Part shown: one piece after another, positions 21,643-31,400 of the stretch
How positions within the stretch are numbered: position 1 is the first letter of the stretch
Layout of the letters: the number at the start of each line of letters is the position of its first letter
Assembly (NCBI GenBank): GCA_905116865.2
Contig: CAJHNH020006201.1
Location: 186,001 to 250,000 of the forward strand
DNA length: 64,000 bases
Source: Candidula unifasciata
Lineage: Eukaryota; Mollusca; Gastropoda; Stylommatophora; Geomitridae
Direction: 5' to 3'
Made by a program: the position numbers and the translations under genes
The notes under the pieces: generated by a model
The model's database searches: none
What the model was told of the DNA's origin: nothing
The model's input: the letters and a program-made list of their open reading frames with translations, nothing else

Positions 21643-22756
21643 AATTACACATTATTCATTCTGAAACAGGACGCAATAATAATATATAATAAACAGCATA
21701 CGTATAAGCGTCCATCACACTGGAAATTCCCCTAAATAAAATAAATGATAATTTTTACACTACAAGCACTACGTACATTCTCAGAAAATTGCTTGTGATC
21801 AAAATGTTTGATATTCAAACTTCAAACTTTGAATTAATTCTAACTCGGCTGTTTAGATGTGAGAAACTGATTCGTTTTATTCTACTGTTATTAATTATAA
21901 GGCAAGCATTATTCAGTTTTTATATTTACCAATCGCTACCTTGATGTTCTTCTGACTGAAAGTGAATCAGGAGATAAAACTTGAAGCTTCCGTCATAGTG
22001 GGAAAATCCCCTAGTTTATCTTAAGTACCTAGAATTTCTAGTAGAAAGAAATCTAAGTAAATTTGTTGACACAAATATAATACAGTTGCGATAAAACACT
22101 TTTAACCCTAAAAGGGTTTCAACGTTTAAGTTAAAAACTATGCCAATCCTGTATCTATGTGTCAATACCAACTCCGAGGGATATTGTCGAGAAGAATCAC
22201 GACTGACAAGACTAGACACTTTCTATTTTTCTTCGACAGTGGCGGGGGTGCCAGGTGTAAATACTGATTTGAAGCCAAATAATAATGTAGCTAGCATCGG
22301 TCATAAGGTTGATAGGTACACCTTCGGATGGTTAGTTACTTTGGAGGACTGAGCACTCATGGAAATGCACAATTTGTACTGAAAACGATTGTGGTAATAT
22401 AACAAAAATATACTCTGATCAACCCTTATTGCAGGGGTGACGACGCAAAGAAAACATTAGGGGTGGTGGCAAAATATTATGAGATATATAAGTTAGTTAG
22501 TCGACAGATTACCATAACACGTCCACATCAGACATCGACACAGTCAGGGCAGACAGCCCAGTCGTACACAGCTCTCGCTCGCTCAACAGTCCGATAACTA
22601 CCCATTCGTAGCCTGATTATCGATAGCTAGATACTGGTCATACTCGCTTGATATTCGGCTGAGTTTGGCTCGACTACGCTATCGGTGTCGTCTGCGTTTG
22701 GGTCATAAGCAGCCCGTGAGCACATCATTTGTTGGGGAGCCAGTTGTAACATCCAG

Positions 22757-24016
22757 TTGTTGAACGATTGTCTCGTGAACTGTGGAGAAAAGCACGCTCG
22801 GTGTCCTTTTCAGAACACTCAACGAGCCTTGCCAGACTATGCAGGGATCGAGCTTTCGATAGCCGCCAGAATAGCACAGCTCTTGCCAGCCACAGCCACA
22901 CGAAACCATGGCCCATGGCAAGAAGAATCCTGTCCAGCGCTGAGAGACACCAGGGCGACCTCAGCCAACAAGGAGGAAGCAGCACCTGCCGTCGCACCAG
23001 CCCTGACGATGCCAGATCCGGTCGACGACCCTAAAGAGACGCTAGCTATACTCAACCAGACGCCGCCAGCGCTGGATGTAGGCCCTATCGAGGCACCAGT
23101 GTACCTAGAAGCCGCCCAAGTCGTGGCGCAGAAAACCACCAACACCCGCCCACTCAGGCAGCAGCATCAGCGACTGGGAACCCACAGTACAGAGATTCTG
23201 CAGTGCTCACGCTGCAACAAGGCGTGGCACACAGCCGCATCCTGCCGGAGCAGCATTATTTGTCGTTACTGCGCCGGCCCGCATGACTTTAAGGACTGCC
23301 CCCTGGCAAAAGTGGATCCAGACTTCAAAAGGCCCAATGCAAGTAGGAAGTGCTCCAACTGCTCAGGGGAGCACAGCGCCAGATACCAGGGCTGCCCGTA
23401 TCTGAAAGGGATCAAGAGAGCTGGGCCGACTACCACCACCAGGCCCACTCACAACCAAGAGCCAAGACGAAGATTCCAGGCGCCTTGCTCGACAGTGGCA
23501 CCACCCGCAACCAACAAGGAGACCACGCTTTTGAGGGACGAAATCAAAACCCTCTGGGAAGAAAACGCCAAGATCAAGGCATTAAGGATCCAGGACAGAG
23601 ACGAAATGAACGATCTAAGAAGTATCCTACAATCCTCACTAGAAACCCAAAGAAGACTGGAGAGAGAAAATGTCGAGATGATGGCAAAGATCCAAAGAAA
23701 CCATACAATCCTACTATCTGATGTCGCCGACGCCAAGAAAGAATCGATAGAAACAAAAGCACAGCTGGCCAAGGCAAAGGAAGAATTGACCAAACTAAGC
23801 ACAGCACTTCAAGCCACCAACAATGTCATAGACGCCAGAGAAAACGCGAAGAAAGAAAAAGACAGGAAAAGGAAGATACACGTGAAACCCGGAGATCTAG
23901 AGAAGAAATACACACAAGATCTGTACATCCTCAAGGAATGCCTGAAAGACGACTTCTCAGCAGTACACAAGGAGGTGAAACAACTCAAAGAGGCCACCCG
24001 GCACCTACAACTCTAA
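22757..24016 (+). CDS. Gag-like ORF1 of a non-LTR retrotransposon (ORF1-only element)
   Basis: An intact 419-codon frame, GC-rich against its AT-rich surroundings. Residues about 150-213 hold three consecutive zinc knuckles: C-x2-C-x4-H-x4-C (CSRCNKAWHTAASC), C-x2-C-x3-H-x4-C (CRYCAGPHDFKDC) and C-x2-C-x3-H-x6-C (CSNCSGEHSARYQGC). This exact triple spacing is the hallmark of nucleic-acid-binding Gag proteins of I/Jockey-type LINEs. Residues about 250-370 are a Lys/Glu-rich predicted coiled coil. The protein would package element RNA. No endonuclease or reverse transcriptase follows: the sequence runs through about 420 bp of GC-rich trailer into a T-run at about 24435. It is therefore either an ORF1-only parasite of a full-length LINE or a copy cut off at ORF2. 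A diverged relative is at 39204-39620. A domesticated host gene is possible but unsupported. Confidence 0.8.
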   Translation: MLNDCLVNCGEKHARCPFQNTQRALPDYAGIELSIAARIAQLLPATATRNHGPWQEESCPALRDTRATSANKEEAAPAVAPALTMPDPVDDPKETLAILNQTPPALDVGPIEAPVYLEAAQVVAQKTTNTRPLRQQHQRLGTHSTEILQCSRCNKAWHTAASCRSSIICRYCAGPHDFKDCPLAKVDPDFKRPNASRKCSNCSGEHSARYQGCPYLKGIKRAGPTTTTRPTHNQEPRRRFQAPCSTVAPPATNKETTLLRDEIKTLWEENAKIKALRIQDRDEMNDLRSILQSSLETQRRLERENVEMMAKIQRNHTILLSDVADAKKESIETKAQLAKAKEELTKLSTALQATNNVIDARENAKKEKDRKRKIHVKPGDLEKKYTQDLYILKECLKDDFSAVHKEVKQLKEATRHLQL

Positions 24017-24479
24017 AGTATAAGGAACAAAAAACGAAGATAGCAGCCCTCTCAAACGGAAACGACGCCCACGTGAAATAGCAAATACAAAGCCAACATA
24101 CAGCAACCAATGAAAACCGCACAAGCCACCTTGACAGCTGAACAAGCCCGCCAACCAGCCCGGAGAAACCTCACAGCCCACAACCAGACGACACGATGTC
24201 AACCGCCAAAGCCACTCCCACCTCACCCGATCCAGGCCGTCCCAGGCTAAGGTCCGCCCTTTTTAGGGCAGACCGAGATCCCCTCCCTCACTTTGACAGA
24301 AGCAGAAAACCTCAGGCGTAATGTGATCGCCACAACAGAAACGTTGATAACTGGAAAACAAATTCCAGACACAAAAACGCCGACCTCGATATAACCACTG
24401 CTCAATCTAGGAGCCGGTTCAAAGAGGAACGAAGTTTTTTTTTTTTTTTTTTTTCAAACATCAAGATCAAGATTATCAC
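24017..24479 (+). other. Trailer of the ORF1 element, ending in a T-run
   Basis: Base composition continues that of ORF1, with 'ggtccgccctttttagggcagacc' as a short palindrome at about 24250-24275. The T-run of about 20 bases at about 24435 may mark the end of the insertion or a separate homopolymer. No RT motif is present. Confidence 0.45.
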
Positions 24480-24800
24480 AATCGTACATCGAACCATTCA
24501 GTCCATAAGTGCTCAGATCTTCTCTGCAGTATCTCCCTCAGCGTTTAGTGGCTTATGACACTAGTTCTGCTTTGGTATGTTCGTGTAGTCTCGTCAGTGT
24601 TGCAGATTCACAATAGTCTCTCTAAGGGCATTCAGTATATCAGCCCTGTCCATTGCTCGTCTGTTTACCACGTGAGCGTCACTTGCAAGTCTGTCAGCTC
24701 GTCCATTGCCTTTCACACCAGAATACCCCGGAACAAAATTAAAGCTGATGTCCTTATTCTATCTTCTATTGTTGAAAAACCAAGGAGGTACAACATCGCC
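24480..24800 (-). pseudogene. RNase H LINE fragment related to LINE A
   Basis: The minus strand shows a GYSGVKGNGRADRLAS-like RNase H segment, then an AMDRADILNALRE segment and a tail resembling the 3' end of LINE A. It is frameshifted. 24801-25439 holds no recognisable gene. Confidence 0.6.
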
Positions 24801-25439
24801 CTGCATGCTGCATCTTTAGTGCATTCAAGTATAATGGACATGTATAAGTATACGTAAACATGTAAAAAAGGAAATTTCATTGCTTAAACTTTAAACAAAT
24901 TGGGGGAGAGATGTTTAGTTCCCCTGCCCCCTTTTATGCATTTTATTTTGGGAGAGATGTATCAAGGTACCCAAGCACCTAGGTCACGTGCTCTTTGCGT
25001 CAATGTTGTAAACGGGATATACAGAAACATGCTAGACGTAGATGTGGTATATGACTGAGAAGAAGTAGAACTCCATGACGTGAGCAAGCACAGCAATCGA
25101 TTTTGAGTAGGAGTCCCCTGTTGTCAAACGTTTCGGCCCGTTTACCTCCTAGACGTTCTCGGGGGCGGGCCGACTTGAGTCAAGTCTCCGGGGCCTCGGA
25201 CTTCTCCTGCTGCGTTTATCGGACAAGGCGAGATATGGTAACTGCAACAGTACTCAGGTTATGGTGATGGTCGCTAGTGCATGGTAGCAAATAATCGCCT
25301 ACCTACACGAGCGAGAGTAAAATATGGACGGTTGGTTTATGGGACAGACTTTGATCGGACAGACTTTATTAGCAGGAGTAGCACGGACAGACATTACTCG
25401 GTCAGAATTGGCTTAAGAGACTTAATTTTTTTTTAAACA

Positions 25440-25498
25440 TCCAGCTTAAGAATAAAGGTGAAGGCGGTCACTACAGCTTTCCACTGGCTAGAGAACAC

Positions 25499-25532
<34 letters not shown>

Positions 25533-25985
25533 TCGTGATTGTAACTGACTAAGAAAACATGCTGAGGAAGATCAGAACAGATATGCTTCGTGCAGAGTGG
25601 CATGCTTCGCTGCGGAGGGCATGGGTGAGGAGTATTGTCTGGATTTTTTTTTACCGGGTACGCCGGTGTGTTGGGAAATGAACAGGCGGACAGACTGGCT
25701 GGCTCTGCACAACTTGGTGGAATACTGATACATTATAAGGCAGACGTGGTTAGTGCCTTGTGGGAGAGCGTTTACAGTTCATATGAGCAGATGGATCACC
25801 ACAGTCTAGTGAGATGGATGCAGCGGGGAGTGACGAGAGGTTCTGGCAGATGCTCGAGGCTCAGAGGAAAGGCAAGACGGTTGTTTAATCAGAATGCTAC
25901 TGGCACCGTAAGTATCGGAACTCTTCGCTGGCTGCTGAAGATGGGGACGGAGCGCTTATGGAAATGCCCCCGAGTGCTGTGATGT
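25440..25985 (+). pseudogene. LINE A RNase H 3' end
   Basis: [20 protein letters not shown], then HYKADVVSALWESVYS, then GTLRWLLKMGTERLWKCP; ends at 'tgctgtgatgtcggttctta'. A (CA)n run at 25498-25532 interrupts the upstream RNase H portion. Confidence 0.8.
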
Positions 25986-26089
25986 CGGTTCTTAAATCAA
26001 ATAAAATCAATTCAAATTCCACTTGAAACTCGGACCAGTCTACCGATACCTATCACACACGTCGTTCAGTTGTGTTCAGAGCAAACTCG

Positions 26090-26091
<2 letters not shown>

Positions 26092-26174
<83 letters not shown>
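26092..26174. repeat. (CT)n microsatellite, ~40 copies
   Basis: Uninterrupted CT dinucleotides. Open frames across it read as poly Ser-Leu and are not genes. Confidence 0.95.
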
Positions 26175-26176
<2 letters not shown>

Positions 26177-26649
26177 TGCTGCTTCACCCAATTTCCTCAG
26201 TGCCCGTTTACATTGAAATTAGTTGCTCTAGTAAAGCTCTGCAAATTTACCAGACATAGGGAAGAACGCGAAAAATGGGTCTCTTTTAAACAACACAATA
26301 CAATAAAAGCACAGAACGGTGCGATAATAAGTTTTTATTTAGAAAAAAGAGACACAAAACACAGCATAAAGAAGAAGTGTACACTAAAGAAATGTTTGAT
26401 ATACATAACATATATTGAGTATAGACATTATAAATTATAACTGTTAACCCCCACGGTTAGACAAGATATTATTACTTTGAAATAAATGCACACAGTACTT
26501 ACTACTAATACTGCTATTACTACTAGGACCACTACACAGTGTTTATGAGGGGTTCCAGAAAGGCTAGGAGACGGTGGTTGCGACTCTTGATCTTAGGACA
26601 CCTACAATAGAGTCAGATATGATATTTTGATACTAGCGCTCATGGAGTT

Positions 26650-26735
26650 GAGTTGAGTTAACAATTGACATCACAGCACTCGGGGCATTCCCATACGCGC
26701 CCCGTCCCCATCCTCAGCAGCCAGCGCCTAGTTGC
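26650..26735 (-). pseudogene. LINE A 3' terminal fragment
   Basis: 'acaattgacatcacagcact' and 'ccatcctcagcagccagcgc' give the last roughly 85 bp of LINE A in minus orientation, abutting a plus-strand LINE A RT piece. Confidence 0.7.
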
Positions 26736-26739
26736 GCTC

Positions 26740-27640
26740 ATGGATAAGGCTGGTCAACTGGATAATAGCTGTACTGCATTCACGTAAAGTCGCCCTCCAC
26801 CTGGGTACATAGACCTCAGAAGCATGGAATATCGCTCCGGGACTACTCCAGGGTTCTGCAATTTCACCAGTGCTTTTTACTATGTATACAAGCAGGACTG
26901 CAGAACTTGAGGCACCAGGGGTTGCAAGGATAATGACATTTGCAGATGAGGTTATTGCATGCAGGCAGGGGAGCGATAGGCAAGAGACAGCCCAAGAACT
27001 ACAGTCAACAGTAGACAAAGTGACTGACTGGTGTGTAGAAATGACTGCTGTCGTCAACCCAGAAAAGGTTGCTGTTTTATGGTGCTCTGTGGATAATAGA
27101 ATTGTAAGAGCTAATGTTCCAAGTCTCACACTTAATGAGATAAACATCAAGAGAGAAAGCAAACTCAGGTACCTGGCAGCAATGGACATGGAACAAATAA
27201 TGTTGTTCACAATGTTCAAGCATTCGATCCTATCAGTGATATATATGAACTTGAAATTCTTACCATTCTAACGTGTCAGATGATGAAACGCATACAGAAT
27301 AAAGCCATGAGGGTAATTCTGGGGTGTACAAGAGATACCCTGGTAATATGTATGCGATATATACTTGCAATGCCGACTATTACAGATAGGCTCAAAGTGC
27401 TGCAAGCTAAGTCATATCTGAGATTAGCCACAGTTAAGAAACACCCTCTGCATGAAGCCCTAGACAGAGCAACGGGTCACAGACTGAAAAGAGGAAGGTC
27501 TTAAGTGACGCAAGCGGAAGACACAATTAGACACGTGTGCAGGTTTGATAACACTGGGCATTGAGATGAACTGGTCAGAATGTCCGAGCAAGTCAGAGGC
27601 TTGTGTAGGGTTCTGGTCACACTGTGCCATGAGTGCCACC
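26740..27640 (+). pseudogene. LINE A reverse transcriptase fragment
   Basis: Encodes LLQGSAISPVLFTMYT (RT motif with QG and SP), then MTFADEVIACRQGS, where the catalytic FADD has become FADE, then DWCVEMTAVVNPEKVAVLW (thumb). After a frameshift at about 27180 comes [17 protein letters not shown]. The altered catalytic aspartate and the frameshifts mark it as dead. Confidence 0.8.
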
Positions 27641-28059
27641 AGTGAACTTCATCCCAAAAAAGACGCAAATGGTTTTAAAAGGCCCACCCGTGTGTAGTCG
27701 GTCAGGGACCCTATTAACGATTATAAGCTAACGGTTGGGACCTGTGCAATTGGAATTCCCATCCAAATGGTGGTACTTTGTGTCACGGGTGTTAATCGTT
27801 TGCTATGCGGTCCTGGTGAGGATAAACGTAACGTTAAGCAGGTTGCATTTTACGACGCATTTTTTACCCACACAGGACTAAACGTTACTTGGTAAAGTGT
27901 ATGAGTGAGAAATTGTGCGTCAGCGCGCGCACACACACATTTAATAAACTAGATGCATGACGATTGCGCGCGCGTATGTGTTTTGTGTCTGCAAAATAAA
28001 AGTATAAAGCTGAAAGAAAGAATGAATTAGTTATAAATACGAATATTAAGCAATAATAA
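27641..28059. other. Upstream region of LONP2
   Basis: No repeat assigned. Contains alternating purine-pyrimidine runs (gcgcgcgcacacacac at about 27924 and gcgcgcgcgtatgtg at about 27966). Probably includes 5' flanking DNA of LONP2. Confidence 0.35.
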
Positions 28060-28165
28060 TTGTAACTCTGCTGGTATCATCATTACTGGGACTCTGCAAT
28101 GAATGCTGAAGATGGGGGCGGAGCGTCTATAGAAATATCTCGATTTGAATATCGGTTCAACTCAA
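28060..28165 (+). pseudogene. LINE A 3' terminal fragment
   Basis: 'gctgaagatgggggcggagc' followed by a degraded terminus 'gaatatcggttcaactcaac'. Confidence 0.6.
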
Positions 28166-28172
28166 CTCAGCC

Positions 28173-28180
28173 TATAAAAG
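28173..28180 (+). promoter_or_regulatory. TATA-like box upstream of LONP2
   Basis: TATAAAAG about 140 bp before the LONP2 start codon. It sits directly after a LINE A 3' end, so the retrotransposon may have landed next to, or supplied, promoter sequence. Inference from motif and position only. Confidence 0.3.
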
Positions 28181-28316
28181 TTAACTTTCGTTGACATTAC
28201 TGCTACTGAAAAATTTATAAAACGTTAACAAAAAAAAATTATAGTTAACAACAAGCTGGCTTGTCCTTCTGCTGAACTGTAACCTTTGCCCTTTCCCTGG
28301 TCAAAGTATAACAAAC

Positions 28317-28423
28317 ATGGCTTCTTCAATAACAATCCCTAGAAGGATTCCGTTGTTGTTGATTACTGACAATGTTCTCTTGCCAGGCTCCTCGATGCGA
28401 ATCCCTGTTCGCAGTCTGAAAAA
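28317..28423 (+). CDS. LONP2: LONP2 exon 1
   Basis: [20 protein letters not shown] then [15 protein letters not shown]. This matches the LONP2 N-terminus (IPSRLPLLLTHEGVLLPGSTMR). Ends in phase 2 at donor 'gtaaca'. Confidence 0.95.
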
Positions 28424-31400
28424 GTAACAGAATATAAACTACATTTGTTATTTTACTTTTTATATTGAATAACAGTGTACTGTAAACGATGTCGTTAGAT
28501 ATGACATTTCGAGTTCAATGTTGACGAAAGTAAATAGGGGGTGAGAGTGACTGCTGCAGTCAAGCGGCTTGCAAGAAGTGCTAAACATAACACAAAGTGT
28601 GACTAGAAAGCTCAATGGAGGGACTGGAGAAGACGCACACAAACAGCCGAACGCTTCGACCAAAATGAAAAGTCTTTGTCAAGGCAATAGTAGTATTCAG
28701 TTTTTGGCTATCCTCCGAATAACGGTCATAAATTATCAAGGCGGAAAATATACGCTAACAGGGCCTCAGTCACGTAGCAATTGCGCACTTCCGGGGACTA
28801 TAAAGCCATCCCCGAAGTGCGAACTTCTGGCAACTTCCGCCACCGCCGAGAGTATCCTCCCCATGCTGCTCACGCTGCGTGGATTGGGGCTAAACTAGGT
28901 GGCTAGGACTCACGAGCAAATAAAATGAAGGAAGCTGCAGGAGATGCGGTAGCTGCTGCTCGTGAGTCCCAGCCATCTAGTTAAGCTGGAAGCGCGCAAT
29001 TTAAGATGATGGAAGTGACATGTGACTGATTCCCTGTTAGGGTATATTTTTCGCCACGATAATTTAGGACCGTTATTCGAAGGATAGCCCAGTTTTTTGT
29101 TGATAAAGACTTTGGTGGAAATGGTCTGCTGTGTGTGCGCGCCCCTTGCGTTATTTTCATTCCCTCCAGTGAGCTAGGGACTAGCCACATTCTGTGTTAT
29201 ATTTAGATGTTCAGCATTGACGTGCTGGGGAGCCTTTGAAGTTGAGCGGTAGTAGGCTGCTTTAGTCACAGGTACACATAACGTTAGTCTCCCCACGTCC
29301 CGCCCATATACACACTAGCTCACTTCTGATTGGTAGTTCCTGAACCTGTCACCTTGGCACAAGGTGCAAACTGACATAGGATACCATGGATAGAAAAGAA
29401 GCAGAACAATGTAGATCACGTGTGAATGCCTTTAATCAGAAAAACTTCAAGAGGTTATGGATAAAAAGATTTATAGGCTGAGTCAGTCTGGTAGCTCAGG
29501 TCAGTTTAATTAGTCACCTTGATGAAGATTTGATCATATAACCACAGAGCCATCAGATGAGTGAGCTATTCATTGCACAACTAAAGCTTCTCGTTAATCT
29601 ATTCTATACATCCTTTGTATTTTCCTTCTCATTTCAGCATGAACATGGTGAAGAGTCGACTGCTGGGGCGCAACACTTTGAGCAGTACCATTATTGGAGT
29701 CATACCAAAAAATAATGGATCAGATGATGGGGTTAGTTGTAGTAAATATTTGATTTCAATTTTTAAAACAAATTATATGTTAAAAACTATAATTTTATAC
29801 TTTGACTGATCAACTGGTTCAGTATCTAGTGTGTTGCAGAGGTGCAGAACTGTGTCGGCTGTGCACCAGGACTTGGGCTCACACTGATCAACTGGTTCAG
29901 TATCTAGTGTGATGCAGAGGTGCAGAACTGTGTCGGCTGTGCACCATTACTTGGGCTCAAACTGATCAACTGGTTCAGTATCTAGTGTGATGCAGAGGTG
30001 CAGAACTGTGTCGGCTGTGCACCAGGACTTGGGCTCACACTGATCAGCTGGTTCAGTATCTAGTGTGATGCAGAGGTGCAGAATTGTGTCGGCTGTGCAC
30101 CAGGTCTTGGGCTCACTTTGATCAAAACCATCTGCACCACTTTGTTGTCATTCTAGAAATAGATTCCCTACAAAGGACCTGGCCAGTATAGATAGGAAGA
30201 ACAATCCCCCTCAGACAGAGGACGTGGCATGAGCTGCATGTGATAACAAAGTCTAGGATGTCTTGGCATGTTTTGCTTCAGGGGCTTTGCTCCAGTAGGA
30301 GATAAAAGGCGGAGGAATCGTATTTCTAGACAGTTCAAGCCTGTGTCATAGTACTGTGTCTGCCCACCAAAACACTTTTTGGTGTTCAGTTTCCAGCAAA
30401 AACACATTAATTGTTTCCAGCCAGTACAGGAATAACAAAGCTAAGAAATAAGAGAAATATCTGGACAATCCTTTGTATCAACATTTATTTGACGAAGAAA
30501 AATGGGGATGTGTTGGGCTTAGGTGACCCCTGAGAAAGAGACATTCGACCCCCACCCAAAAAAAAACTCTGCGACCAGCAGGTTGAAAACCGCTGAGTTA
30601 AAATAACTTACAAGTCACTAAAAAGGTTTATATAATCATACCCACCATGTCTATACCCTATGCACTTGCAACCAGTACTAAAACTGTTAATTAGGTGTAG
30701 TGGTCGCTGCCTAAAAATGTTGTGTCAACAGAAACCCATAAAAGTCGAGAAACCAGATTTCTCATGGAGTCATGCTTAATTAATTAACATGTGGGTACCA
30801 GGGGTTAGTATGATTTAGAGGTGTGACTCATTTGTAACCATAATTCTTGGTTTAATCCCATTCATTCATTCATTCATTCATTCATTCATTCATTCATTCA
30901 TTCATTCATTCATTCATTCATTCATTCATTCATTCATTCATTCATTCATTCATTCATTCATTCATTCATTCATTCATTCATTATCCTGTTGTATCAGTAT
31001 CTGTCACAAAGGGTTCACAGTTTATTCCTCCATTTCCTTCTATCCTGAGCAGTCAGTTCAGTATCATGGATACAGTCCAGTCTAGTTACTTTAGCCTTTC
31101 TCATCAACGCCTTTGTTTTAGGGTGTCTTTTGAGTATCCTCACGTTTGTTTTAGGGTGTCTTTTGGGTATCCTCACATTTGTTTTAGGGTGTCATTTGGG
31201 TATTCTCACATTTGTTTTAGGGTGTCTTTTGGGTATCCTCACATTTGTTTTAGGGTGTCTTTTGGGTATCCTCATGTTTGTTTTAGGGTGTCTTTTGGGT
31301 ATCCTCACGTTTGTTATAGGTTGACTTTTGGCCATTGTATTTATTGTTTTACGACCATTGTATTTATTGTTTTGTGACCATTGTATTTATTGTTTTACGA

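Noticed and set aside
22837..23807. Other-frame ORFs over the Gag-like gene
   Set aside because: Shadows of the GC-rich plus-strand ORF, which alone carries the three zinc knuckles.
26023..26440. Ser/Leu-repeat protein
   Set aside because: It reads through a (CT)n microsatellite; no independent coding evidence.
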